Assembly (NCBI GenBank): GCA_963678675.1
Contig: OY783191.1
Span: forward strand, 14,661,096 to 14,725,095
Direction: 5' to 3'
DNA: 64,000 nucleotides
Source: Xiphydria camelus
Lineage: Eukaryota; Arthropoda; Insecta; Hymenoptera; Xiphydriidae
How positions within the stretch are numbered: the stretch's first letter is position 1; every line of letters starts with the position of its first letter. This document shows, piece by piece, positions 1-10,468 of this stretch. The notes beneath the pieces are model-generated. The model had not been told where the DNA came from and made no database searches. It was given only the letters and a program-made list of their open reading frames with translations. A program made the position numbers and the translations under genes.

Positions 1-302
1 AGACTTGTCAAAATTCTGTAACACATCGCAACGTGTAGCTATATGCGCCGAACTTGTTATTACGGAGAATTTTCTACACTTGTAGAGCTGTTCTGTAACT
101 CAACGTGAACACTTGTAAGTTTGTGTTACCGATTTTACTACAATTGTAAGAAAATTTTCACCTAACTAAAACCATGGGTAGAATTTCCTACAAGTGTCAG
201 TTTTAGCGTTTTAGGAAGCGCTTTAGTCGAAATACTAGGAGTGGGAAAAAAAAGCAGAAACGGTGTACACGCGTTCGCAGTGCAAAGAGGCAACGCAATT
301 AA
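1..302. other. Unassigned AT-rich flank
   Basis: No coding signal is recognised. A stretch of about 43 bp at 260-302, ending in TTAA, reappears in the same orientation at 11644-11686, beside the other end of the split PIN-like gene region. The two copies therefore probably derive from one repeat family. Nothing else is seen. Confidence 0.4.
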
Positions 303-1364
303 GGAGGAACATCAGTAAAATGAAAATGGACCAATTACCAAGATTTTTTTCTTATAATCTTCACTTCATCAGAACGCTAATGTCAAAATTTGAAATAAAT
401 TCACTTAACCGTTTTTTAAAAATTCATGTTTAAAAACTCACCGATTAATATGGAGCCTTATGGACCGATGATTTGATAGTCATAATATTGGCTCTTAAAA
501 TGGAAGAAATGGTAACACGAAAACGTTTTATTTTGCATGTAGTTATAAACTTCTATCCTGCACAGTTTAAACCAATTTCACTTAGTAATTTTTACGTATT
601 TTAGTAAAAGGTTTCGAGAAAACGGAATTTTTGAACGAATACGGGAAAACGTAGCAATAGTGCGTGACGTCAGAGGAGAGGTCAGACGGTCCAGCGCACC
701 GCTAGGATTCAAACCCGAGACTAATACAGCATAACCCGCGCAGCACCGCACAATTGCAGGGACCTTGGAATTTACCATTGGCCGGGCTTGGTCGGTACTC
801 TCATTTATACCGGCAGAAGTCGAGTCGGTAGTTAGAGTTGGTGTCAATTCGGGAGATCGAAGCATCTAATCACGAAATCGTGAATTTGTGAATTATATGG
901 TGAGTAATTTCCTTTCCAACGATAACATTGTGCCGTGATATTATACATTTTGAAAGCAATATTTGGCTACTGATAGAACCCACGTAAACATAGCTTTGAG
1001 GTTATGAATATCAAAATATGTACGCAGCTGTCACACATAGAATTCTGTCGGCAACTGACCGTTTTTACCGACAAATCTCGTACCAACGTCGTGGTCAAAA
1101 ACTGTGGTGTTGCCACGTTTTTCTCATTTTCGTACTCGAATAAATAATGTAAAATTTAACAGTAATAAATTTAAATAAATGTTACATTGATTTTTCAATT
1201 CAATAATAGTGCAATGATAAGCCACATTTTGTGACATTAATAACGTATATATAATTTTTGAGTGAACTAAAATTTCATTATCTGATATTGGCAATACGCG
1301 TCGAAAGCTTTGTTCTTTCCCTCCTCTCGCCTCACCCCGTAGAGAGTAGGGATGATGTTCCTCC
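303..1364. mobile_element. TTAA-flanked non-autonomous element (piggyBac type)
   Basis: The interval is bounded by TTAA on both sides (299-302 and 1365-1368). Its ends are inverted copies of GGAGGAACATC. TTAA duplication is the signature of piggyBac-superfamily insertion. The 1,062-bp interior shows no convincing open frame and no transposase motif, so it would depend on a transposase supplied elsewhere. The short terminal repeat (11 bp) and missing coding region make the class assignment an inference. Confidence 0.55.
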
Positions 1365-1504
1365 TTAAGGACCGAGCCCTCCACTGCACGTGGGGCTCGG
1401 GAAGGAAACTCGAAATTGCATACAGTAAAAACGGCCCATTAACAGCTCCGTTCTTAGTGAAAGTTAGAGGATAAAGGAGAAAGGGGAAAAAAGGATACTA
1501 GTGC

Positions 1505-1960
1505 AGGAGCTGAGAGACATTGAGTATGAAAAAATCGGTGACCTCATTCTGATTGATGATTTGAGTTCAGAAAGACATAAAGAATGATATCGTGGAGGTT
1601 GCCAGACGGGATTAGTGCCAATTTTTTTTATCGGCCATTTAATAGGAGTTTTCGATTCCGTCGCTGTAGCTGTGAAAAAAACGTTGTTCTTGACTATTAA
1701 AAGGTTGTTTGGGTAAGGTATGAAATTAAAAACGGCATCATCATAATACAATACAAATTTATTTATTAATGAAAAAGGAATAAGTGGTTTATATAATTAA
1801 TTATTATCGAAAACTAACAAAATTGTACAATTACGTAGGTAAGTTTTGACAATGGTTGAGGATGCAATGGTTGTATGATTCAATTACCATGTTTTGTTGT
1901 CAATTTGCGGAAAGGTATGTTGTCAGTTAAGAGAACACCAGGTAAATTTAATTCTGTTGG
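1505..1960 (-). repeat. Inverted arm matching 11270-11625
   Basis: Read on the minus strand this segment matches the 3' end and downstream flank of the PIN-like gene at 11270-11625 over about 360 bp with few differences. Weaker similarity to its C-terminal coding part continues to about 1960. The two arms face each other across about 9.4 kb. They are either long terminal inverted repeats of one element or a second, 5'-truncated copy inserted head-on. Confidence 0.6.
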
Positions 1961-2039
1961 TTGCGATATGACACTCGAGCAGTCCCAGAATCGATCATCC
2001 GCTATAACTGGAGGCTAGATAGAGATTACTAAAAATGAA

Positions 2040-3219
2040 GATGCAACTCAACGGTGGTTACTGTTATATCCATTTAAAAATGCAATTCACAATGCTATTG
2101 TATCATACGTTCAGATAGAAGGTGATGCTACCGGCGACATTGATTCTTCCTTTCATAGTGAGTGGAGTAAAGCACGAATAGCGAAGGACCAACAAAACAT
2201 TCGAAGTTTGATTTTGTCTTTAACAGATTGCAACATATTTAACACCGATGTAGATCTCGGTCTTCGCAATATTTACACCGAAGCTCTTGCAGATGAAAAC
2301 ACTGTCATATGTTTGCTGAATTTAAAAGAAACTAGAGAATCGATGATAAAAGAGTACGAAACTGAACGGTTTGAATTAAAGAAGAAATACGTTTTTGACC
2401 CACTAGCAAGAAAACTAGTGATAAAAAAGTAGAACTCATAACCAATAATACTACATTTCAACAATCATTTATGATGGCATCACAACGTGAACTTGATCTT
2501 AGACAGTTTTTATCGCATGAAATACTTGATTACCCTACATATTTTTTTGACCACGAAGGGTTCTACAGGAAAAGTACAAAATCAGCATTAGTAATCGAAA
2601 TTCAAAAAGTACATGCATGTGAAAACAACACTTTCCAGCAAATAATAAAATCTGATCATTCGAAAGTTTGTATTTTCGATGAAATGTCACTAGTGCATAA
2701 AATTCAACTTCAAAAATATAATACTTTCGGAGATTTTGCCACTGCATTTTTCGAACGTATACAGAATCTTTCATATCAGCATTTCGTCAAAAGAATTGAC
2801 GTCATCTTCGATAGATACGATGACGTTTCTATTAAGTATTATACGTTGAGTCGCAATTACGATCGAAAGGAATGAAACCGAAGCAAATTGTTATATCAAG
2901 TCCTTCAACCAAAATCCCGGCCGACTGCAAAGATTTTTTTTCTTGTCCTCAAAACAAACTGCAACTTGTTCAATTTCTTTGCATGTATGCTCCAACTTTT
3001 TTAAACATCAATGCTGAAACAGAACTGTTCATTACCGGTGGATATGAAGACCCTACGAAATGCTTCAAGTTCCAAAGTAATAGTTTACCCCACAAAAACA
3101 GATTCTCTGTAAAAAAAGGCGGCATGTTCATTCAGTGCCAACAAAAATTGATACGTAAAATACTCTCCAAAAAAGATTTGAAATCAATTAAGATCGCCAT
3201 GTTCAAGATTTATATATAA
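2040..3219 (+). pseudogene. N-terminal block of a split multicopy PIN/FEN-like protein
   Basis: Three frames together cover one protein of a family found in many copies in arthropods and cnidarians: 2040-2432 (begins DATQRWLLLYPF and contains HSEWSKARIAKD), 2471-2875 and 2872-3219. The blocks overlap or lie a few tens of bases apart in different frames, so indels have broken an originally longer ORF. The family's C-terminal block lies at 10469-11295 on the same strand, and everything between looks like later insertion. The family link is from recall of recurring sequence, with no search run. A domesticated function cannot be excluded, but this copy is dead. Confidence 0.55.
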
Positions 3220-3812
3220 AAAGTAAAAGGCATCATTTGAAAGGGAAATTATTGTAAATCAGGTTACTAAAAAATTCGACTAAAAAAATTTATAAAAAAA
3301 TTTTAATAAAAAAGAACTTGCCGCGTTTAAGTTTTCATATTTTGTTCACTATACCGAATATTGGCAGTGCTTGGACAGTGCTAGAGTGATTCATAAATTG
3401 CACTGTCGAAGTCAAATTCAGAGAAATCCAGAAGGCCCCCGCCTGATCGGTTTCCCGTGCGACGTTCGGTATACTGGTGGTATCATATAAGAGTGTATGA
3501 ATTTATTTAAAATCATAAGTGCATAAACATCGAATATAATTCTCTGTCTGAATTTTTTATTTTGAAGGAAAAAACGCGGCAAGTTCTTTTTTATTAAAAT
3601 TTTTTTATAAATTTTTTTAGTCGAATTTTTTAGTAACCTGATTTACAATAATTTCCCTTTCAAATGATGCCTTTTACTTTTTATATATAAATCTTGAACA
3701 TCGCGATCTTAATTGATTTCAAATCTTTTTTGGAGAGTATTTTACGTATCAATTTTTGTTGGCACTGAATGAACATGCCGCCTTTTTTTACAGAGAATCT
3801 GTTTTTGTGGGG
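3089..3812. repeat. Inverted duplication of a coding end (240-bp arms)
   Basis: Positions 3089-3328 and 3571-3812 are near-perfect inverted copies around a 242-nt spacer. The left arm includes the last 130 bp of the preceding ORF block and its 3' flank. The right arm is thus a reversed copy of protein-coding sequence, not a normal transposon terminus. The arm junction is marked by GAACTTGCCGCG and its complement. The transcript could fold into a long hairpin. Confidence 0.8.
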
Positions 3813-4080
3813 GGATTTCACTACTTTTTGGAATTTATTCATGAGGAAGATACGTACATGTAGAAGAATAGCTTTTTATTACCACAAAATTAAAGTCTCA
3901 CATTTTATACCGATACGAGCCAATTAATTATAACCACGTTACTTTTGATTTATTCTCGTGATATTTTGAAAGGGACTTATAGACTAGAGAGCCCTTATAT
4001 TTTTAACTTTGCCTTAGTATTTTGGAGAAATAAAACATATACCGCTTTCGAATTTACAGGCCATCGGATTTTTCTTATAT

Positions 4081-5642
4081 GGGTGATTCTACAAAAAGTG
4101 GGTAACTCGATGTCATCAGTCAGTTGATACGACATTTTAAAACATTTTGTAAATATTTTAATGTATTATAAACGAGTAAAAACCCCTTTATTTGTTCACC
4201 CAATTTCTATTATTTCCTCTTGAAGCAAATTTGTGAAATAAAACAATAAATCCTCAAAACGTCAGTTCTTTGGCGTGTCACAATCCCAAAAACACGCAAT
4301 CAAGTATCTGTATACTACTATATAACCACTTTTTTGTAAATGTTATTATTTCACTACAATTCATAATATATTTGATAATGGATAATGCAACTTTCGCCAT
4401 AACATCCTCAGATCATTATTTTTTTAAAATTAGGAAACTTTGTCATAAGTTCCATTCGTCAGTCCGTTGTGCGATATTCAAATTTAAAATTCCCGTAAAA
4501 TATCGCCAACTCACGGTTGAATCCTATACGATTTTTAATGTTGATACTTAAGTGAGCTGTAGATAGCGCCACTTGTACGGCAGCCATTACGACGATAGTG
4601 CTAAAAGCGAGGTAAGCGTGTGTACATGTGCCGATCCAGTCAAAATGTCAGTACTGTGGCGAGTTTCTATTTTCTTAAATACTTATATTTTGTTTTAATT
4701 TATACGTAGTTGATTATGATTTATTAAAATGTAGCATCCCACTAATTGAAAATATCGATAGAAATATCAGTTTTAGTTATAACCTCAAACGTATATCTAT
4801 TTCATCAGTACTTTGGCGTCAGTCCCATGTCTGGTAATTGCGCCAGAGGAGTAACGAGTTTCCAGGGTACTGATGGTTTTTACTTAAAATCTTTTTTATT
4901 TCAAATGTTACAGTTTGTAAGCATTAGTATTATTAATTTCAGACTAATACATCATGCCGCCACCTAAAAAAAAAAGAAAAATTATCTCGGGAAGATGTGT
5001 TGAAAAAAAAGAGAAGCCAAAAAGGCTCGTTTGGCCAGAATTAAGTGACCCTGTTAAATTTGCTGAATATGAAGAAAAACAAAGGTATTTAAAAAAAAAG
5101 AAGAGAGTAATTGATAAGTAGTAAACAAAAAAATATCTTAGTTTTTGTTTTAAATTTTTAAAAATTGTTTACTAGTGAACTAATACTAATCATCTACTAG
5201 TGAGTAATGACAAAAATCAAGAGTGTAAGAAAATTAAGTATTAAAAATGTCAAGACTGTTTTAAAGACTGAGGCATCCTTAAATTATTATATTGTTAACG
5301 ATAATCTTAAGTTACTCATGTGATTTAAATCTTAAGATATGTGCCATTATTAGATTTTAAGAAATATGATACAAAAAATGCTTAAAATGATAATAAATCT
5401 TATGTACTTCTTATAAAATTGTGTATTTAATCAGTACTCTGTTATCCTCGTCAGTCCCCTGGTAGTCAAATTTAAAAAAATGGAAATATCTTAAAAACTA
5501 CAACAAAAAGTGACTGGCCCGATCTAGGTTAGTATATTAATTAGATTACCTATCTAAAATACCGAAAGACGTAGCTATTTAACTTAAAAACTGTAATAAA
5601 CAAAATACCCCTTAAAGTTACCCAACTTTTGTAGAATCACCC
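4081..5642. mobile_element. 1.56-kb TIR element with flanking ATAT
   Basis: The ends are inverted copies of GGGTGATTCTACAAAA followed by a similar GGGTAAC tract, giving a terminal repeat of about 27 bp. ATAT lies directly outside both ends (4077-4080 and 5643-5646) and is a candidate 4-bp duplication. The interior repeats a TCAGT-containing motif about eight times (examples near 4108, 4262, 4459, 4648, 4806, 4825, 5430, 5450) and carries a small 55-codon ORF. No transposase is visible. The superfamily is not recognised. Confidence 0.65.
4954..5121 (+). CDS. 55-aa lysine-rich micro-ORF with NLS-like start
   Basis: The frame starts ATG GCC-like in context ATCATGCCGCC and encodes MPPPKKKRK at its N-terminus, a textbook monopartite nuclear localisation pattern. 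A KKKEKPK-type middle follows, then a tail ending KKKKRVIDK. About a third of residues are Lys or Arg. A polypyrimidine stretch and CAG acceptor (to 4942) sit 12 nt upstream, so it could be the last exon of a spliced transcript of the surrounding element. I recognise no family. It may be a chance frame in A-rich DNA. Confidence 0.35.
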   Translation: MPPPKKKRKIISGRCVEKKEKPKRLVWPELSDPVKFAEYEEKQRYLKKKKRVIDK

Positions 5643-5802
5643 ATATTTTGGTCGTCTACAGAAATCCATGAAGACGTTTTACTTTCAACTCTCTAACAAG
5701 AGAGGCTCAGGCTTTCGGGTCACCGATTTGGCCGAATCTTTACTCATTTATAGAGCACCACTAGTATAGTACATCACCACAACCCTAGGGTGCAACACTC
5801 AA

Positions 5803-6493
5803 AAAGAAGAGAAAAAATCACCTCTAAAGTTGAGCTTGTAAGTATTTGTACAAGTTCTCAACAACGAATTTCCAAGAGGCGGCGTGGCCGAGCGGTTAAA
5901 GCGCTAGTCTACTAACTCGGGGATCGCGTGTTCGAGGCTCCTCATGTGCTTCTTTTTTTTTTGCAAATAAAATGTTCATTTAATCATAATTTGATAACAA
6001 TCAACGTTATTAAATAATATTTTTGTCCAACGTGAATGAAGTATGCTTTCCTTTAAATAAATTGAAGACTCCCTGCGCTTGCAGCAATACCGGTTTTATC
6101 TCCTGTAGTCATTGTCAACTTAATTTATGTTTTGAGTGCTTTTATGACAATTATCATCCCACAAATTGTAAGCCTGAGCTCACCGAAAGCGAATAATAAC
6201 TGCTATTTTTCTACAATTTTAATTTTTTTCAACACAGCTCCCAGAATTAAAATATAATTGAAATTAAAAAAAATATTGATTAGTAACGTTGATTGTTATC
6301 AAATTATGATTAAATGAACATTTTTATTTGCAAAAAAAAAGAAGCACATGAGGAGCCTCGAACACGCGATCCCCGAGTTAGTAGACTAGCGCTTTAACCG
6401 CTCGGCCACGCCGCCTCTTGGAAACTCGTTGTTGAGAACTTGTACAAATACTTACAAGCTCAACTTTAGAGGTGATTTTTTCTCTTTTTTTAG
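5803..6493. mobile_element. Foldback element with tRNA-like sequence in both arms
   Basis: Arms of about 210 bp (5803-6015 and 6283-6493) are almost perfect inverted copies. Each arm holds a tRNA-like tract (5879-5950 and its complement at 6346-6418) with box A TGGCCGAGCGG and box B GTTCGAGGC at normal spacing, followed by an oligo-T run. Acceptor, anticodon and T stems do not pair properly, so this is not a working tRNA. The spacer holds a Cys-rich coding remnant. It resembles a tRNA-derived sequence captured by a foldback transposon. Confidence 0.7.
6068..6196 (+). pseudogene. Cys/His-rich C-terminal remnant of a transposase-like protein
   Basis: One frame, open to two successive stops at 6194-6199, encodes a cluster of Cys and His: CSHCQLNLCFECFYDNYHP is its core. 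The spacing (C-C, then SCSHC, then LCFECF, then HPTNC) is that of a C-terminal zinc-binding module such as those ending many piggyBac-like transposases. Only about 42 codons remain inside the foldback spacer, with no catalytic part nearby. The family link is an inference. Confidence 0.4.
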
Positions 6494-7190
6494 AGGTATT
6501 ATTGCAGAACGAGTAGGTTAGAAGATTTTCATGAACTCACGATTTTCTGACATGTCATCTCGTACAGGTGCAATCGAAGAGGATCTAGCTCATGTCCTGT
6601 CCGTAAAAAGATGACTCGATGGATCGGAGAATGTTAGGCTTGTCACCGAGCGCCTTTCACCCATAGTACTTTCATTGCAATATGCGATTTTCGTTTTAAC
6701 TATTCCTGCTCTAAGTAACTTTTACTTCTTTCAAAGCATTTACCTTGTACGAATTGTTGATCGTAGGGGGCAACGATCAATGATTGTGACTAATCGTAGA
6801 CAAATTATTCCTGCGATGATGTTCCAGTTGCACACCAATTGCCTTTTAGTTTTAATAGACGAACTTGTCTACGACGAGTCTCTATTATCGATCGCTGCCT
6901 CCTACCACGAACAGTTCATAAAAGGTGATTACCTTGAAAGAAGTAAAAGTTATTTAACGCTGGAATATTTGAATGAAACGAGAAGCGCGTATTGCAATTA
7001 ATGTAACTTGGGTAATAGGCGCTCGGTGACAAGCCTGACATTCTCCGATGTCCATCGAGTCATCTTTTTACGGACAGGACACGAGCTAGATCCTCTTCGG
7101 TTGCACCTGTACGAAATGACATATCAGAAAATCGTGAGTCTTCACGAAAATCTTTTAACCTACTCGTTCTCCAGTAATACTTACAAGTAA
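6494..7190. repeat. Nested palindrome with two levels of inverted repeats
   Basis: Outer arms 6494-6660 and 7016-7190 are diverged inverted copies. An inner pair (6664-6740 and 6935-7003, sharing TAACTTTTACTTCTTTCAA) is also inverted around a short centre. The outer arms have many substitutions, so the structure is old. No transposase ORF is convincing. It abuts the tRNA-like foldback with no gap, and its right side runs into a transposase scrap at 7291. Confidence 0.65.
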
Positions 7191-7290
7191 TATACCTGGA
7201 AGTTGAAGCAACAGGATTGCCGTTCCTTTGGTCCAATATTAAAATAAATCTTCTCAAGGCTGAATACGACTTGGGCATGTTTCAACGTAC

Positions 7291-7489
7291 AATTAGCTAG
7301 ATCCAGCTCGACGAATGAACTATTCCGACTGATTTTTGGAACGGCAAGTGGACGATCCCTCGTTCGTCAGAAGATTTTGTTCACAGATGAATCGAAATTC
7401 TGCAACAAAGGATTAGTGAATAATCACAACGCCCACTATTGGTCCGTGAGAAATCCTCACGGGGTAGAAGAAGTCGAAGGCGATGGAGT
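7291..7489 (+). pseudogene. Tc1/mariner-superfamily transposase fragment
   Basis: Two adjacent frames encode LDPARRMNYSD then ILFTDESKFCNKG and HNAHYWSVRNPH. This matches the central DDE region of a transposase family common in ant and other insect genomes, where the Asp of FTDES is the second catalytic acid. One stop (after NYSD) and one frameshift break it. The N-terminal helix-turn-helix and the final Glu/Asp region are not seen. It is a short relic truncated by neighbouring repeats. Confidence 0.65.
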
Positions 7490-7626
7490 GGAGGTTTTAC
7501 CTCTAATATGCCGGAATTAAAAATCTCTAGAACTCTGCGCTACAATGCCACGGTAGGAATATCAAATTCTACCGACATGACATGCTTCGACAAGGTCTGT
7601 ATCAACTTTAGCATTATATATAACTA

Positions 7627-8708
7627 GCAGCCCGTCCCGGCTTTGCACGGGTAGATTGTGGATTGATTTTGTCCGTCCACCATTGTTAGCTACGGAAAAA
7701 TTCTAAACCCTACTATCAAAAAGAATTTTTATAGGGCCCATAGCTTTCATGGTACGAAGCCGAACTGTACTTGACCTCAATTTGACCGCCGCTGACCATA
7801 AAGGTCACATGAAAATAATGGTCTCAGTGGGAAATCATTTTATAAAAAAATTTTTAATACAAAACTTGTAGTATTTTTCCCGGGCTACCCAATGGTCATA
7901 TTGGATTTGACCTTGACCATGACCTTCAAGGTTATATCAAGGTCAAATTAATTTTTTTTTTCGCGTTCAAATGTGTCCTTGACCATTTTTTTTATGTTAC
8001 ATACCTTTATTGTCAGCGGAGGTCAAATTTAGGTCAAGTATAGTTCGACTTCTTGAACACCCTGTATAAGATTTACTAACTCAGAAACCTTCGCGGATAT
8101 GCGTCCAACTGTCCCCCAAATTTTCATCGCAATCGGATGAACGGTTTAGGAAGGCATAATAATCATCCGTACCGGTACTTTTTGAACACCCTGTATAAGA
8201 TTTACTAACTCGGAAACCTTCGCGGGCATGCGTCCAACCATTCCCCAAAGTTTCATCGCATTCGGATGAACGGTTTAGGAAGGCATAATAATCATCAGTA
8301 CCGGTACTTTTTGAACACCTTTTATAAGATTTACTAACTCAGAAACCTTCGCGGGCATGCGTCCAACCATTCCCCAAAGTTTCATCGCAATCGGATGAAC
8401 GGTTTAGGAAGGCATTTGATAATACCTTAAAGGTCACGGTCAAGGTCAAATCCAATACGACCACTGGGTAGCTAAGGGAAAATCCTTAAAGTTTTGTATT
8501 AAACATTTTTCTCTAAAATGTTTTCCCGCTGAGATAATCGGCCGTACCGGGACTTTTTGAACACCCTGTATAAGATTTACTAACTCAGAAACCATCGCGG
8601 GTATGCGTCCAACCATTTCCCAAAATTTCATCGCAATCGGATGAACGATTTAGGAAGGCATAAGAGACATACAGACAGACAGACAGACACATTCATTTTT
8701 ATATATAT
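7627..8708 (+). mobile_element. Retroposon-like repeat with 129-bp internal tandem copies
   Basis: The element begins near AGCAGCCCGTCCCGGCTTTG and ends in (CAGA)n followed by TTTTTATATATATAGAT, a pattern typical of 3' tails of insect non-LTR retroposons. Copies of a 129-bp unit start at 8053, 8182 and 8311 (TTGAACACC marks each), with a fourth at 8557 after an insertion. That insertion is an inverted copy of 7830-7930. There is no ORF. Several TCAAGGTCA motifs occur. Confidence 0.55.
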
Positions 8709-8973
8709 AGATATATTGGGGGCACTGCACTAATCCTGTGGCACATTTTTCTATCTGGGAAAGCCGTGGTAGAAAAGTAGGAGATACGATAGAATTGGAT
8801 TACAATAATGAAGTAATTATTTTATTATCTTTTCTTTATCGATATATTCCCCCTTTCGTATTATCAAAAGTTCCAATTATATATTATCGGAACGCTGTAC
8901 AGCTGTACTACCATAATAATATGCTTTCCCAGATAGAAAAATGTACCACAGGATTAGTGCAGTGCCCCCAATA
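8709..8973. repeat. Hairpin overlapping the start of the 246-bp array
   Basis: Positions 8709-8763 and 8919-8973 are near-identical inverted copies (both contain the TAGTGCAGTGCC tract or its complement). The loop, 8764-8918, carries a fragment (8740-8875) that matches repeat A at 63716-63835 in the same orientation. The right arm is simultaneously part of the first 246-bp unit, so the array seems to have grown from one arm of a hairpin. Confidence 0.65.
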
Positions 8974-9552
8974 TACCGCTAAAGTTGATACAGACCTTGC
9001 CGAAGCATGTCATGTCGGTAGAACCTGATATTCCTACCGTGGCATTGTACCAAAGAGTTCTAGAGATTTTTAATTCCGGCATATTGGAGGTAAAATGCAT
9101 GTATACTGTCAGTACGGGAAGACGGTATATTATCGGAACGCTGTACAGCTGTACTACCATAATGATATGCTTTCCTAGATAGAAAAATGTGCCACAGGAT
9201 TAGTGCAGTGCCCTTAATATACCGCTAAAGTTGATACAGACCTTGTTGAAGCATGTCATGTCGGTAGAACCTGATATTCATACCGTGGCATTGTACCGCA
9301 GAGTTCTAGAGATTTTTAATTCCGGCATATTGGAGGTAAAATGCATGTATACTGTCAGTACGGGAAGACGGTATATTATCGGAACGCTGTACAGCTGTAC
9401 TACCATAATAATATGCTTTCCTAGATAGAAAAATGTGCCACAGGATTAGTGCAGTGCCCTTAATATAACGCTAAAGTTGATACAGACCTTGTCTAAGCAT
9501 GCCATGTCGGTAGAACCTGATATTCATACCGTGGCATTGTACCGCAATTCTA
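8879..9552. repeat. 246-bp tandem repeat, about 2.7 copies
   Basis: Three copies are in register: the marker CAGTGCCC begins at 8960, 9206 and 9452, exactly 246 bp apart, with only a few substitutions between copies. Part of the unit also occurs inverted at 7495-7610 beside the transposase scrap. Small frames of about 65 codons recur once per unit and are by-products of the repetition. The last copy is truncated near 9552, where repeat A begins. Confidence 0.85.
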
Positions 9553-10468
9553 GAGAATTCTTTTCTACCTAGGTTGATTTTTGACTGCGAAGAAAAACCA
9601 AGTTTCCGTCAATCCGTCCCATTCTCGTATGGCGCTGAAAACAAAAAATAGAATAACCACAAAGATATTTGTTCTGTATAAGGGATGAAAATGAGGTTAA
9701 GACAGTCAGTTAGGAAGTTACTTATCTGATGCCACTTCTTCCGAGATACAGATGTCTCCTTTACTGCTCTTCATGCACCAGCAACCAAAGAAAAATGACA
9801 CTGCTTCCGTGCACTGTCTTGATTATTAAAAATATCTAAAGGATTTGATTAGCTAGCTGTCAGAGCATCTGTCACATTCACCACTATTGAGATTCACTAC
9901 TCCGATTACACTGAATTTGTACTTTTTATTAACAAGCGCGTCCGAGGATCGAGAAAATGCGAGGGAAATCGTTTCGCGAATGGAAATATTTTTAAATTTT
10001 GAAAAACAACTAAACATTCAAGAAATATATTATCTCACACACTCTCACATACATTTTTGATAGCGTATGCGTGTGGCCGCATCTGTGTACACATTTCCGA
10101 CCATGGCCGAATACCGCCGAAGACAGGCGGAATTTTTGTGACATTTTTACATATATATATCGCGGCCGAGAAAAGAAATCCTCGACTTTGAGGGGCAAGG
10201 GGCGTGGCTTCGCGTTTCTAAGGAAAAATCTCTGTTAATATGTAACTTACAACATTTACTCTGGTCTCTATCGATAGAGAATAATCGATTTATATGGCGT
10301 AACTAAGCATAGTTTTGGTTATAACCATATATTTATTGAGAAAATTCGATGTAAAAATTGAGGGGTGCAGGGGGTAGATATTTGTGGCGTATAGATACAC
10401 GGGTGCTCGCTTCGACGCCGAGACTAGATGAACGAACATGCCGCGAGACACTGCCGCGTCTCTTGATC
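9553..10468 (+). repeat. Repeat A, copy 1
   Basis: This copy matches 61731-63700 in inverse orientation and part of 54298-55437 in the same orientation. Its right end at 10468 is a short hairpin (GAGAC, loop, GTCTC) followed by TTGATC. Immediately beyond it the PIN-like reading frame resumes, which marks a true element boundary. No ORF of note is present. A terminal hairpin close to a short end sequence suggests a non-autonomous Helitron/Helentron-type element, an inference. Confidence 0.6.

Noticed and set aside
5879..6418. Two tRNA genes in opposite orientation
   Set aside because: Boxes A and B fit, but acceptor, anticodon and T stems do not pair; treated as tRNA-like sequence in a foldback element.
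8879..9552. Repeated 65-codon frames as a tandem gene family, or a CRISPR-like array
   Set aside because: They are repeated only because the 246-bp unit is repeated; there is no constant repeat with variable spacers.
8053..9552. Link between the 246-bp satellite and the 246-bp spacing of two copies of the 129-bp unit
   Set aside because: The second spacing arises from an insertion between units; equal length appears accidental.
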